Positions 45,123 through 57,339 of a stretch of 64,000 nt of DNA are shown one piece after another. The position numbers were made by a program, and so were the translations under genes. Each line of letters opens with the position of its first letter. Within the stretch, counting starts at the first letter, position 1. The DNA is from Watersipora subatra (taxonomy: Eukaryota; Bryozoa; Gymnolaemata; Cheilostomatida; Watersiporidae): NCBI RefSeq assembly GCF_963576615.1, contig NC_088709.1, positions 19,795,243 to 19,859,242 of the forward strand, read 5' to 3'. A model generated the notes under the pieces. The model saw nothing but the letters and a program-made list of their open reading frames with translations. It searched no databases and was not told the DNA's origin.

Positions 45123-45240
45123 TATATATGTATATATGTATATATATATATATGTATATATATGTATATATATATATAAATAGATGTAAATATATATTTA
45201 CATATAAACATTTATGCAAATATATATTTATATACAGTAT
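45058..45240. repeat. TA microsatellite
   Basis: A long (TA)n run interrupted by TATATAAATA and TATGTATA variants. Open frames in it are Ile-Tyr repeats of no meaning. Confidence 0.95.
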
Positions 45241-45699
45241 ATAAAATTAGACAATTTTTGACTAAAATTTTCTCGCGGTAACAATAATGTTGTTTCGCAC
45301 TTAGCACTCGTTAGTCTGTCACTCTAGTCGCAGGCTCATGACTCTAGTCATGAGCTGACTCATAACTATCTATTTGTCTAACTTCTCTATCTATCCCAGA
45401 TAGACAGAGAAGCGAAATAAAAAGAAATGGATAATATACTCTGAGCCACTGTGAATGGCACTTCTAAAATATTAATCTAGGCAAGCATTGAGGGCAAGGA
45501 TTGTAAACAGGAAATTCAACACCAAGGAGGCTAGCCTCAAATTGCTGATTAATGTAATCCCTTATCTAACCCTGTCCAGTATTATTTTATTATAATTATG
45601 TTTGCTCACCCTAATCTTTCAAAGTAATGAATTGGTGAGCAGGTAATGTGACATGTCTATCATAACATGATGTAACCTTAGCTGTAGCATTAGGGGTTA

Positions 45700-46600
45700 A
45701 GAGCTAACATGAGACATAGGTAGACATTAAACATGGTAAACATGAGACATGGATAGACATGGATAGACATGGATAGACTTGGATAGACATAAAACATAGG
45801 TAGACATAGGTAGACATGAAACATGGGTAGATAAGAAAACATGGGTAGACATGAGACATGGGTAGACATGAGACATGGTAGACATGGGTAGACATGGAAG
45901 ACATGAGACATACGTAGACATGAAACATGGGTAGACATGATACATGGTAGACATGGGACATGGTAGACATGACACATGGTAGACATGAGACATTGTAGAC
46001 ATGAGACATTGTAGACATGAGACATGGGTAGACATGAAACATGAGTAGACATGAGACATGGGTAGACATGAGACATGGTAGACATGAGACATGGTAGACA
46101 TGAGACATGGGTAGACATGAGACATGGTAGACATGAGATATGGGTAGACATGAAACATGAGTAGACATGAGACATGGGTAGACATGAGACATGAGACATG
46201 GTAGACATGAGACATGGTAGACATGAGACATGGGTAGACATGATACACGGTAGACGTGGAACATGGTAGACATGATACATCGTATACATGACACATGGTA
46301 GACGTGAAACATGGTAGATATGAGACATGGCAGACATGGTAGACATGAGACATGGTAGACATGAGACATGGGTAGACATGAGACATGGGTAGACATGAGA
46401 CATGGTAGACATGGGTAGACATGGAAGACATGAGACATACGTAGACATGAAACATGGGTAGACATGATACATGGTAGACATGAGACATGGTAGACATGAG
46501 ACATGTTAGGCTTGAGACATGGGTAGACGTTAGACATGGGTAGACGTTAGACATGGTGAACCCGAGATATGGTAAACATGAGACATGGTAGACACAAGTT
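45700..46600. repeat. minisatellite, GACATGGGTAGACATGA
   Basis: About 60 imperfect copies of short units (12, 15 and 18 bases) built from GACATG, GGTAGACATGA and AACATG. Because units are mostly multiples of three and lack stops on the minus strand, three minus frames stay open for over 260 codons each (Met-Ser-Thr-His-Val-Ser-Cys-Leu-Pro repeats). This is a property of the repeat, not evidence for a gene. Confidence 0.92.
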
Positions 46601-47711
46601 GATATGAAATGTATTTAACTTACGCATAGATACATCCTGCATCTTGTCCTCCTCCCTTTACTTTTTTGATGTTTGGCATAGTCAATATTACCTGCAACAA
46701 TACATGGTCAATATTACCTGCAACAATACATGATCAATATTACTTGCAAAGTGTTTTAGTAGGCTATAAGATGAGGTTACAGCTGCTGTTTTTCAATTAC
46801 TTGGTACATGTGTCAGCCACTGACAAATGCACAAAAATATTGACAGACATACAAATATTGAAGACTGCTCTAGTGTGAGTATTTAAGTAAGAACACTTCT
46901 ACCGAGACAGTTGCAACTCCTTTAATCCTTGAAAGAACGGATGATTGAGTAGTGATCAGTTCAAATTGTGACTAACAGAGAAATACATATTTTAATGATC
47001 TTTCCTGCTCTGCACTTTAAACTGGAAAGCTGGAATATTTTATTTCTAATAAACAGCTTTCCACAACAGAACAAAATATGACTAAGTTGTTACATCTACA
47101 TGCTGATTTTAACTATCAGGATTTGATATAGTTTTGTCACTAAGCTGGTGCACTGGTACTTCATGTCTTCTAAGCTACACATGAACATGCTTAATGCGTT
47201 TCTGACAAGCAAAGTAAGGCCAGTGACAGTTAATCGAGAGACTCTTGCGTCGAGATGATACAATAACGGAAAAGTGTTGATGCTGGTACAGCCGTCTATT
47301 ACATTTCTACAACTCTTATGCAGAGAAGATATTAAGATGGACAAAGATATTCAAGTAGAAAATTTGTAACCTTAGAGACAGCTGATAACTTAAGCATATT
47401 TGAAATTGTCATTTATCACTATGGTTACGGGTTTTCCACGTTCATCCACTTTTAATTCACTTTTTTGTCTCTCTCAGTTAAGGGAGAGGTGCAGGAAAGG
47501 AGTTTTTAGCTCTCATAGAATAATGGAGTGAATAAAATATAAAGCAAAGATTGTTAATTTGGTGAGATTAGTAACAAATAACTACATCAGTGCTTGTGCG
47601 AGAAACCCAGCATCACAATAGCTTCATGTCGGCTTCATAGAGCCATCAAATAGATCCTAGCTAAAGCTATCTTTGTGGCAATGTAAGCTAAGAATAGTGG
47701 CTAGGAACAGT
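46600..47711. other. gap before the P-like element
   Basis: A three-fold GTCAATATTACCTGCAACAA tandem at 46681-46750, otherwise nothing recognised. Confidence 0.4.
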
Positions 47712-47857
47712 GGCTAGGACATTGAACTCAAACCCCTGGAATGGGCAAGGTCATTCGCGAGTACGGAAATCCATCGGCGCCATGTTGAGTTAAGCGTGTG
47801 GGTAAATTTCATTGTGTTCAATCTGAGAAAAGAAATCTAGTTTCTCATTTAACAGTT

Positions 47858-48020
47858 ATGAAAGATCACGAATACACCGCTAAATTGAAGAGACAGACTA
47901 CTGAGACGACTGCTAATAATTCATGCAAGCGACAGAAGGATGTAAGTGCACAGTGCTATTCCATCAACTGCAAAAACCGCAGGAATGCACTTTCAAAAGA
48001 GAAGGGCATAACATTTCGAA
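47858..48020 (+). pseudogene. P-like transposase exon 1, start of THAP domain
   Basis: ATG at 47858, then a basic leader and SAQCYSINCKNRRNALSKEK and GITFRK, donor GTGAGT. CYSINC supplies the first two Cys of the C2CH zinc module of a THAP DNA-binding domain. The basic leader before it is longer than usual. Confidence 0.65.
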
Positions 48021-48140
48021 AGTGAGTCACTTCTACTACTAGTTCTATTACTATTGCTACTGCTAGTCTACTATTACTACTACTAGTAGTAGCGCTATTA
48101 CTAGTTAGTACTACTACTAGTTAGTTCTACTACGCTAGTC
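48020..48140. repeat. TACTACTAGT-rich simple repeat
   Basis: Degenerate (TAC) and (CTAGT) repeat in the first intron of the P-like transposase. Confidence 0.7.
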
Positions 48141-48479
48141 AGTGGGGAGTGAGAGTCGAACAGTGTCACTACTGAGTGTGTGAGTGTGACTGTAGGTTGT
48201 CAGTGATTAGATGAATTTATATACTAGTGAGTAAACTTTTTTCCTTCTAAAATGAAGGTTTTTTATTATTTAAATTTAAAGTTTTTATTATAATATTTAG
48301 GCACTACAAACCATTGCATTATTTCTAAATAAATGTTTGAAAAAATGTTTGTAGTGCATATAATATTATTTATTGTTGTACCAGAATATAGCTAACTAGC
48401 AGTAAGGAGGTAAGAGTAGTAATACTACTGTTATTACTAATGTTGCTAACTAACGGCTACAGTTTCATTTTACCTTATA

Positions 48480-48677
48480 GATTGCCAAACAAAGTAACTG
48501 AGAACTTTTGTTATTTACAATAGCATTGCAACTGCAGAAGAGTGACTAAGCCTGGTGCTTGGGCACTTGTCTGCAGCAAACATTTCAACGATCCATGTTT
48601 TGACACAATAGGCCAAAAAGATCGACTGAAACCAGATGCTGTGCCCACACTGTTTACACTGCCCAGTCATTTAAAGG
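48480..48677 (+). pseudogene. P-like transposase exon 2, rest of THAP domain
   Basis: Acceptor CCTTATAG. LPNKV, then an in-frame TAG at about 48522, then VTKPGAWALVCSKHFNDPCF (the C-x2-H ligands) and RLKPDAVPTLF, the AVPTLF signature of THAP domains. The stop codon breaks the domain unless a different splice is used. Confidence 0.7.
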
Positions 48678-48789
48678 TTTTTCCTAAAGTTGAATAGTGT
48701 TTTTTAATGATTGAATTAAAAACAATATTGTCAAGCACAGTGCTTCTAGGTTGTTCAACTTATTGTAGATATATCTAAATTTCTTTCAG

Positions 48790-48909
48790 AAACCTCAAAC
48801 AGCACGCAAAACAGCGGCAGCTGCCACAGCAAGTGCTTATGAGTATGATGTCTGCAGCTTAGCAGAAGATGTTCATGTGAATCTCTCTAGTGATACATCT
48901 GTGGCAATG
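48790..48909 (+). pseudogene. P-like transposase exon 3
   Basis: Acceptor TTTCTTTCAG, ends at GTTAGT. About 39 residues, Ala- and Thr-rich (KPQTARKTAAAATASAYEYD), the usual low-complexity linker after a THAP domain. No domain of its own. Confidence 0.5.
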
Positions 48910-49228
48910 GTTAGTACTTCTTTGCAGTATTTCTGCAATTTGTTTGTTGTCATTTTTGTTGAAGTAATCTCATGAATGCAATCTATTTTGCATGGTTGAT
49001 AAAGAAATTTCCATTAAGCGTTACGCCTAAGATGTGTGTGAATGACTTCCAGTGAAAATTGCGACATTTTAATTTTACATACCGAAATGTTAGCATTTTG
49101 ACTTATTTTATTTTGACCAAATTTTGCATAGCTGCATTGTTGTATCTTAATTTTACTATCTTTTATGTGACTGAGACATTCATTTTCATTGAATTTATGT
49201 AATTGTTATACTTGATGATTCTGTTTAG

Positions 49229-49780
49229 GTGGTTGGAATAATAATCCTACTGTTACTCAGTTTAAAGCTACCTTTCGCAAACTTATCAGCAAATGTGGTG
49301 CAGAATCAGATGCTGGTAAGGCAGCTGATGTTACTGCTCAAGACGAGATTCTCATGACATGGGCTACTCCAGAAGTTGATCAGTTTGTGGAGCTGCAATG
49401 ATTTCATATGTCAAAACTTCCGTTATAGGTAACACAATATGTATAGTCTATACAGCTGGCTACATTGTGCGAAAGCTAACTAAAGTGCTGTCATGTGACA
49501 TTTTCTGTCAGTCGCTGGTTACCACTAAGTCAAGTATCCAGTACCGACATCTCTATACTCTACTCGAGCTACAAAACAATGGAGGATTGGTGCATCCATG
49601 AGACGATGTCATCAAAATCCTGCGAGCTGCAGATCCGATACTTTCGTATTAATGCAAAACCAGATACGTTCCATTGTGTGGTGTAAGTTATCAGTAGTGT
49701 GGGCTCTGGTGATGTGCTATGCTTTGGGAAACACCTTACAGACCCAGCAGATGACATATTCAAACACCGTGTTTCATTGA
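49229..49780 (+). pseudogene. P-like transposase C-terminal fragment
   Basis: After TCTGTTTAG: GGWNNNPTVTQFKATFRKLI, then a stop after VDQFVELQ at 49400, then in another frame YTAGYIVRKLTKVLSCDIFC and ELQNNGGLVHP, stop, DDVIKILRAAD. GGW-NxPT-xxF, then Y-AGY-VRKL with C-x2-C and NNGGL are landmarks of the C-terminal part of P-element and THAP9 transposases. Several stops and a frameshift mark it as a relic. Confidence 0.65.
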
Positions 49781-50671
49781 TGAGAAACCTCATTCAGTCT
49801 ATGATCCCCGACAGCATAATTATGCTAAAAATTGTACATTCAAACTGCAAAGCAGTTACTAACCAGTGAAAATGTAATCACTGTAATATTCATCTGTGGC
49901 TGTTGTATAGTTATTTCTAATCTGATTTAGTTTTAAGAAACTGATACACATTGGCTCAATATCTATATATCTCAATATCTAGTGATATACAAATCTCCTT
50001 TTACACAGTTTTTGTAATGTGTATATATAGGTTCAATCATCTGATTACACTGCTTCCAGCATTTCCTTGTTTGCATTCTTTTTATTATCCACTATTACAA
50101 CTGTTTTTAATGTCCGTTTAGTTGTTGCAGTAGTTTATTCCATACTTTACAGATACTATATTATACATATCATACATTCATGGGCTATTATCACTTAAAT
50201 CTTGAAAGCAGTTTCTGTTTTCGCAGTATATGTGTTGTTTTTATCATATGAAATACTTCATGTGCTAGGTATCTCCATAATGGTTTATGCATCTTTAATA
50301 TCATCTGTAATATAATGAAACAGTTGTTATTTGCCTGAATATATCACTTGCTGGGTTTATGCATCTGTAATACAACAGTTTGTATGAATAATATGGTCCA
50401 CTAAAGCCTATTTTACATCCAACTATATTATATCCTACTCCATATGTTATAAATACATTTTCTTTTATCAGGCACTCTGAACGCTGTGTAGGAGTTGACA
50501 TTAACACAAAAGTAGAAAATAACCATTCAACATATACACTTCTGTCCTTTTCACTGTTTGTTTACATCCGTAAGGGTACACGATTAACTCTCCAATATGG
50601 CGCATGCACTACGCATCGCTATTAGTGTAAAAGTCACGTGATTGCCATTCCAGAGGTTATGAGTTCAATTG

Positions 50672-50815
50672 GGTAGGAACAGTGGCTAGGAACAGTGGCT
50701 AGGAACGGTGGTTAGAAGCAGTGGCTAGGGACAATGGCTAGGAACAGTGGTTAGAAATAGTGGCTAGAAACAATGGTTAGGAACAGTGGCTAGGAACAGG
50801 GGCTAGAAACAGTGG
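50672..50815. repeat. minisatellite, AACAGTGGCTAGG, beside the P-like element
   Basis: About ten copies of a 13-base unit. Two units also lie left of the element (47693-47719), so the transposon interrupts the array, or the array grew from its target duplication. Confidence 0.85.
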
Positions 50816-51256
50816 CATGATGGAGCGACAGCAGATACAGCGAGTGAAAATGAGACTTGATCTTCCAACCAGTTAGCATGGATAACTTATCAGGTGTTTT
50901 TCTTAGACCAAGAAAAGCCCATTTGATAGTGTACAGACTGACAGATAAGTTTTATTAATAGAAAAAATGCTTTTGCAACAATGCAAGAGCTTGCTGCTAT
51001 ACACCTTAGTTTGCTGATAGCTGGAGGAATGAAAAGAAATAGAGTTAAATTGACAAGATATAAAAAGATAAAACTGCTAATGGCTATAGAGGCAGAGTTT
51101 CTGATTACCATCTTTGTTTCCTTCATGTTTAATATTATTATTAAATAATAGAATTGTATCCAATTTGTTGAAACACCTCATAATGGATGTAGTGAACAAA
51201 AGAACAGCAATCAGTGACCTGTTTAAAAGTAGAACTGGCTCAAACTGGGAAATCAT

Positions 51257-51375
51257 TAGCCTGTCTTGACAAACTGTTGTTTTTGAGGAGTTGTCCTCCG
51301 GAGAGAGGATAATAATAACAATAGCCAGCTATTGTTATAATGTATAACATTATAACAATAGCTGGCTACAGCGGG
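51257..51375. mobile_element. relative of the inner element of 16729-17394
   Basis: Starts TAGCCTGTCTTGACAAACTG and continues TTGTTTTTG and GTTGTCCTCC like the arm at 16729. A perfect-looking palindrome AACAATAGCTGGCTAC / GTAGCCAGCTATTGTT type follows at about 51315-51367. The matching far arm is absent, so this is a truncated copy. Confidence 0.55.
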
Positions 51376-51379
51376 TAGA

Positions 51380-52090
51380 GTAAACACCCTGATAAGACTT
51401 TTCAACAAGTTTGACTCACTGCTGTATAAATCACAGAAGGTAAATGCTGTCAAATTATGTTACAAAAAGGTTTCACTAAATTTTTCAGCCAGATGGGCTA
51501 ATTTTATTTAGGTGACTGAAACAGAAAGCTTTTGAAATTGAAGTTATCCTAAACAACTACAGAAGTATTACAGAAAAACATCTATTTCCATCATGAGAAG
51601 CAGCTGTGTTTCAAAGGTTAGTGGACCATTGGTGGTGTTAGGAAAAGCATCCAACAACAATAGCTCCTGTGATATCTCGGTCTAAAGTTCATAGACCTCA
51701 CTCTAAAATTGGTGGTGTTAGAAAGCACAATTTCTTCTGCGATAAATTTGAAGAGCAACTGGTTGCAATAAAACCTACACCAGGGAGATAACCATTATCA
51801 GTGGCCTTAATGGGTAACAGCCTAAAGAAAAAAGGAATATCTATATTTATCATCGAATTGTAAAGCCATTCCTCACAATACTTATCTTAGGATTGAAGGC
51901 ATTTCCTCAAATATGTTTGGCTAATTAGTTCATAGTATTTTATAAAACTAATTGGTGCGAAGTTACCAATTTAAACCACATTCAAAAGAAAACTTTATAT
52001 ATTATATACATAGGGCCTACATGTATATTTATATACCACCTGGTTTTGGTATGCACAGGTTCTTTGTCTGCTGCTACCTCATGAAAAGGG
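51380..52090. other. gap, nothing recognised
   Basis: Ordinary AT-rich DNA after the truncated element at 51257. GGTGGTGTTAGGAAAGC and GGTGGTGTTAGAAAGC at 51632 and 51711 are a weak direct repeat. Confidence 0.35.
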
Positions 52091-52099
52091 CTCAAGGCA

Positions 52100-52635
52100 T
52101 AACTTAATATAAATGTATATATATTATGTATTATATATTATATGTTATATATTAAATACTATATGTTACTTATTATATATTATATGTTATATATTACATA
52201 TTGTATATTATATATTATATAACATATAATATATACTACATATTGTATATTATATGTTATATATCATATATACATGTATATATATTATGTATTATATATT
52301 ATATATCATATACTACATACTATATATTACATATTGTATATTATATATTACATATTTTATATTATATACTATATAATATATTTTAAAAATATACAGCTGC
52401 TGTATATTTACAGCAGCTGTAAATATTACAATATTACATTAATATTGTAATATTAATGTGTAATATTAATATGTAATATTGATATGTAATATTATTATGT
52501 AATATTAATATGTAATATGTAATGTTATATATTACATATTATATACTATATAATATATATTACATATTGTATATTATATATGACATATTATATATGATAC
52601 ACTATGTATTATATATTATATATACATGTATAATA
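52100..52635. repeat. AT-rich satellite-like tract
   Basis: Long run of TATATTATAT, ATATGTTATA and TAATATTAATATGTAATATT units with small palindromes such as TACAGCTGCTGTA at 52394-52406. Open frames are Tyr/Ile repeats without meaning. Confidence 0.9.
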
Positions 52636-53587
52636 CTTTTGAAAAAGAAGAGTGCCAGTCATATGTGCTACATGAGCAGCAGTCCTTGTTACACAAAGGC
52701 TAAAGTGTGACAATTGGTGCTGTTAATAGTCAAAATTTGCAATTAATAGCAAACAGTTACTTATTGCAAGATAAAAGAGCCTAGTAACTAGACTATTTTT
52801 AGACCATTAGACCATTTAGTAATCAGACCATTAAGTAATTAGACCATTCAGTAATCAGACCCTTTTTTATAACTTCTTACATGCCTGGTACATCATATAA
52901 GTACATGTCAGCGACTTTCCTAGATCAGTCTCTACTACTCACCAAGACGGCGACGTTACAAAGTTTGCTTTTGAAAATCTTGGTAAAATTTACTTATCAA
53001 TTTATCAACATAATGCTTTTATTATAGTAGAGACTTTTCGATATACAATAAATTATACCAGTTGGAAAAATATTTTAAATAGTTTCAAATACTAGCAAGG
53101 TTCTAATGAGAGGAGAATAGAAAAAGGCTGCAGTCTAGTGGGTGAAAGACTGGCACCCACAAAACATCAAAGGTTTCTGGTACTACTTTAGCTAAACAGG
53201 TCTAAAAATCACTGATTTAAAAACTTTTCAGGCGAAGCACTTTGCAGCCTTTTTCACCCGAGTTTAAAGACTAGGTAAGCTAGTTTATTACTACTTGTGC
53301 AATCTCCTTATCATCCTTATAAGAAATCTCCAAAAATACAAAAAACCTTTCTTCAATATAATTGAGATATATAAAATTAAATTGCTAAACACAATTTTTA
53401 CACACACCCATTCCTATGCTTACCATTACCAGGTCACTAGTTTGCCAGAAGCGATGACCTTAAACTTTGCTCAACAGTGAATATGTCTTTGCATTCACCT
53501 AGCTATTTGCTATTTGCTATTTGCTATTTGCTATTTTACTTTAGTGCTAAAATAAATCTACTGGTCTTCTTCTATCTTCTAGATGTA

Positions 53588-53740
53588 TAAATCTCAATGT
53601 TTGTCTTTTTGTTAAACCCTGTGTCCAGTTATAGCAATTATAATCTAGCAATGAAAAGTCGGCACTGCAATAAATTTGATCTCAGGACCCTTAGATCTGG
53701 AGGCGACAAACTTGACCATTAATCTACACAAAATGCTATG
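53588..53740 (-). mobile_element. SINE-like copy, second subfamily
   Basis: Parallels 56405-56560: ATCTCAATGTTTGTCTTTTTG, GTGTCCAGTTATAG, then a tRNA-like body (minus strand) with CCAGATCTAAGGGTCCTGAG and a B-box-like segment. The A box is poor. Confidence 0.4.
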
Positions 53741-54302
53741 GATTTAGGACAAATAGTCATTACATTGGTTAAGATACTTCCTCTTAAGGGGCTTGCTTGG
53801 TGTTAATGATTGGCTGTGTTGACCGTTAAGTGTAACGATTGTTAAGCTAGCATAAAATGCAGGTTTTGTTTTAGTAGAGAGTTTAATAAAGATCTAGTTT
53901 TCCACGTAAGTTACTCAAAATCATTATGTAATTATTCTATTATCCGTGCAACACCGGGCATTCATCTAGTACGGTCATAAATTTCAGCAACACATAAATA
54001 TTTGCAAGCCCTTTGCGTAACATTATAACGTGCATCCCTGCGGTATAGATAAAGTGACAACTAGTAAAAATCTTTCCTATAATTCAAAAAACTCATAATA
54101 GAGTGCTATCTGTGACAGTAAATAATGTTTCTGCTGTATATATAAATAGCACAACTCTATCACTATTACGAGGCTAATTAAGATATAATCATTCAAAGCT
54201 TATTAATATTCTGATATTTTCTCAAAAATATTATAATAGAAATACTCAGATGATTATGTAACTAGGAGTTAAATAAAAAAAAGCAAAGTGAGAAACACTT
54301 AC

Positions 54303-54365
54303 AGAGAACAGAGATCTTCGCTCGGCTCCACTTGTCTGCTAGAAGTTGAGAATGTTTAGAGGCCC
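54303..54365 (-). CDS. candidate 63-base exon of an unknown gene
   Basis: Acceptor CTGTTTCTTCAG, donor GTAAGT, one open frame of 21 codons (ASKHSQLLADKWSRAKISVL) that looks coding rather than random. Neighbouring exons could not be fixed; a weak one may end at the GTGAGT at about 52944 (reading SNFVTSPSW). No family recognised. Confidence 0.35.
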
Positions 54366-54369
54366 CTGA

Positions 54370-55980
54370 AGAAACAGTAATAACTACCAGACAAACACTA
54401 TTAGCGCCACTCACAATACTGCTACTCAGCGTTACATAGTATTATGCAAGGTAGCTGAGCTATTGTAGGTTAAATAATTAATACAATTTCTTTATAATCT
54501 TGGATTAACATTTGATTATTTCTGCTTTGAAGGCGCAGGTAATTGGCAATTTGTGCTCTAATGAACATCATCTGTCAAACATGCATCCAGTCATTACTTA
54601 GCTATCGATATCTATTGCCTGTCTATGATATAAACATCAATAGACAGTTGGCTCACATTGCCTGTTGTTTTGAGAAACTGAACTTTCATAAATTGCGTAG
54701 ACTTTTACATACACCTTTTCATAGCACCTCTGTCAATCAAAGGCTATGAGGCTAAGCAGCCAATGTTTGTATTTTAAATTTCTTACTTGCACCATTGCTG
54801 GTACACACCCTAAGTATTCCTTTCACCGATTGAAATGATCTCAGCAAGATGTTGCATATAGCTTAGTTATTCCAACTGCACGCAAAAGACACAGTTGCTG
54901 TTGACCCGATTGCTTTTAATACTGTTGCACCCTACTCATAAGAACCCTGTCACTTTTTACTGTATAACGCGCTAAAAGGCTCAATAATTTTACCCATAGA
55001 TCATTAAAACAAAAACAAAAATAAGCCAATCATTCAATTCACTAAGTACTATGAGTTGTTAAAAAACAATAAAAGGTCATAGGTCATAGACATGCCCAGT
55101 ATTTTGAAGATGTGAATGTAATCAACTGTTGCAGTTTCGACAATGTTTCAAAACAAAAAAAGGTATATTCCCATGGTCAACATAATTTCAAAAGATTTTA
55201 GCTAATGCTTCGTTATTAATTAAATCATCAGCTCATTGATTTGGCCTTAGCCTGAATAAAACTTCTAATTTGTAAATAGACTGTTTTGAAACATTTACGA
55301 TGAGAGTTTAACAATTTTGAGCTAAATTGTTAAACTGTGTTATTTGATGAGTTAAACACTTCAAACCAACAGACAGTCTGTTCGTTTCTACCTTACCTGT
55401 CTCCTATCTTAGTCGCCATAAATCTACCTCATGTGATGTACTGAACACTGAGAGCCTAAGTCTACTGTGAGGCATATTATTTGCTGTCCCATTATATACA
55501 TTTAGATATAATAGGGAATAATAGACAAGTATTATTAAGGAGGCAGATTACGGCCTCATGGCGATTGCCAAGCATTCATGCCATTATTATGGATAAGTAG
55601 ATCGTCTGCCTTCTGGGAACAGAAGCAAACAGCAATCATGTACATTGTAAGCTGTTGAAGTATGCTTGTTCTTTGCTGTCACAAGATATCATTGTGATGA
55701 GAATATTCTGATTGAAAATGTTAGATTTTCATGGCTTTTCTCGAGCTAGTTAGGTTGACTTGGCGGTAGGAGATAAACTTTTTTATAAGCATAACAGGGG
55801 CAGTGATGATAACATATGAAACACTGCATTGTGATGTGAATCAAACAGGCTTCCAGTTGTAAACATTATTATCAGTTTCGTTACAGGGCAGGAAAGAAAG
55901 ACTATTGCAACCAGTATTATTAATAGAGCTGTAGTAGGCACTAGAGCCAGAACAGTATGAATTACTTAGAAATAGATGGT
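54370..55980. other. gap, nothing recognised
   Basis: AT-rich DNA with no domain, tandem repeat or strong exon seen on either strand. Confidence 0.35.
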
Positions 55981-55984
55981 GTTA

Positions 55985-56335
55985 CGTCCTGCCATCCACG
56001 TAGTTCCACTAAGTCTTGATGAACAGGGCCTTACTGAGGATGCTAGCTGATTCTAAAAGGGCTGTCTGTTGTACCAATAGGTTTTTCTTCATATCAACTC
56101 TCAATAGCACCGTCCAATCATTTAGTAACCCACCTGATGTTTGGCACCGAGAGCTTCTACCACAATGAGAATAACTTTTGCTGTTGTCTTCTACATCTCG
56201 GTTACCTCCAGTGCCAGGTCTTCGTGTTTTGTAATCTTCTCTGGTTCCTTCTCTCGTCCAAAAATCACCAGGTACAGAAATATCACCAATCAACATGTTG
56301 TCATTAGTGTCAATTAGCATATTTTAACAGCAAGG
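55985..56335 (-). pseudogene. relic of a non-LTR retrotransposon C-terminus
   Basis: Minus strand LIGDISVPGD, then EDYKTRRPG in one frame and EDLALEVTEM, KTTAKVILIVVEALGAKH in another, then QQTALLESASILSKAL. The series DxxVPGD, LA.E...MWK..., V.PIVVGALG and KxALLGSARILRKVL is a familiar tail of reverse-transcriptase polyproteins in marine invertebrates. At least one frameshift and several stops separate the pieces. Confidence 0.6.
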
Positions 56336-56404
56336 ATTGCTGAACCAAACCAGTTGATAAAGTTAACCACTTCAACTGACAAGTACATAGCGGTAGTAAA
56401 GCTA

Positions 56405-56560
56405 TATATATCTCAGTGTTTGTTTGTCTTTTGTTTGTCCATTTGTCCAGTTATAGTTTATAGAATGGAAAATTTGCTGTGCAACTGGATTTGAACTTGG
56501 AGCCTCCAGTTCTGCAGACAGGCATTTATCCAATACACTACGCTGTCCAACTGGCTATAC
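56405..56560 (-). mobile_element. SINE-like copy, second subfamily
   Basis: Minus strand: GTAGTGTATTGGATAAATGC (A-box region) and AGTTCAAATCC, an intact B box. It shares the GTTTGTC and GTCCAGTTATAG part with 53588-53740. Confidence 0.6.
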
Positions 56561-57339
56561 TATGGAATAAATTGTGCTCATACCCATTACACATGCCAAT
56601 CTTTATAGCTTCACGCTAAAAATTTCAGCTAGTTATATGTTAGCATTATGCTGAAATTGTTGGCCAGAAGAAGATGCTTAAATTCACTTGGGCAGCAAGA
56701 CTATTGCAATCAGTATAGAGTTGTAGTTGGCACTGTAGCCTGTACAGTATGAATTGCACAGAAATAAACAAAGACCTCACTTTAAAAGTTAGAGTGGTGG
56801 ATCTTGTATATGCTTATTAAAAGTAAAATTTCTGTGTAAAACATTTCTATTACTTGCGCAATGTTGGGTAATACTTTAATAATGCCTTAATTACTCAATT
56901 ACCTTAATAATATAACGTAATGGCTTATAAAGTATATCTTCAGTATTCATTCTTGATAAACAAGTGCGCATAGCTTAAATTTTAGATATGTGGCAAATAC
57001 TTTTAACCAGAATGTTGCTGGTAGATGAACAAAATATTTATGTCAATGCAGTGCAAGCATATAGGTAGATGATACGCTTATTTCCAAGAAAAACATGAAA
57101 CATCACGATATCCGTATTAGCCTATCAATGTGAGCCATAGACCTATTAACAATACTATTAACTATACTATACTAACTTACTAGTATAGTTAATAGGTCTA
57201 TGATGTGTGCACACCAATTTATTGTTGCTGAAATACCTAATTCTTATAGTTTCTTAGCTATTTCTATATGTAGAAAGTTACTTTTACAGCTGAACTAGTT
57301 TGTTGAACTAGTTGAACTACAGTTTATACTAGAATTAAG

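Larger units (their letters stand above)
47720..50670 (+). mobile_element. P-element-like transposon, degenerate
   Basis: Terminal inverted repeats of about 30 bp: CATTGAACTCAAACCCCTGG at 47720 and, inverted, AATTGAACTCATAACCTCTG ending at 50670. A subterminal inverted repeat, GGCGCCATGTTGAG (47776-47789) and CTCCAATATGGCGC (50589-50602), resembles the internal repeats of P elements. Flanks GGCTAGGA (47712-47719) and GGGTAGGA (50671-50678) fit an 8-bp target duplication. Inside, on the plus strand, lie a THAP domain and a fragment resembling the C-terminus of P/THAP9 transposases. The catalytic middle is missing and there are stops, so the copy is dead. Confidence 0.75.

Noticed and set aside
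45690-46554. Three minus-strand frames of 263 to 277 codons.
   Set aside because: They are readings of one minisatellite; none has a non-repetitive domain.
52201-52710. Tyr/Ile-rich frames.
   Set aside because: Simple AT-rich satellite sequence.
4700-56560. Functional tRNA genes at the tRNA-like segments.
   Set aside because: The bodies are degenerate, do not form full acceptor stems by eye, and share a non-tRNA tail, so they are SINEs.
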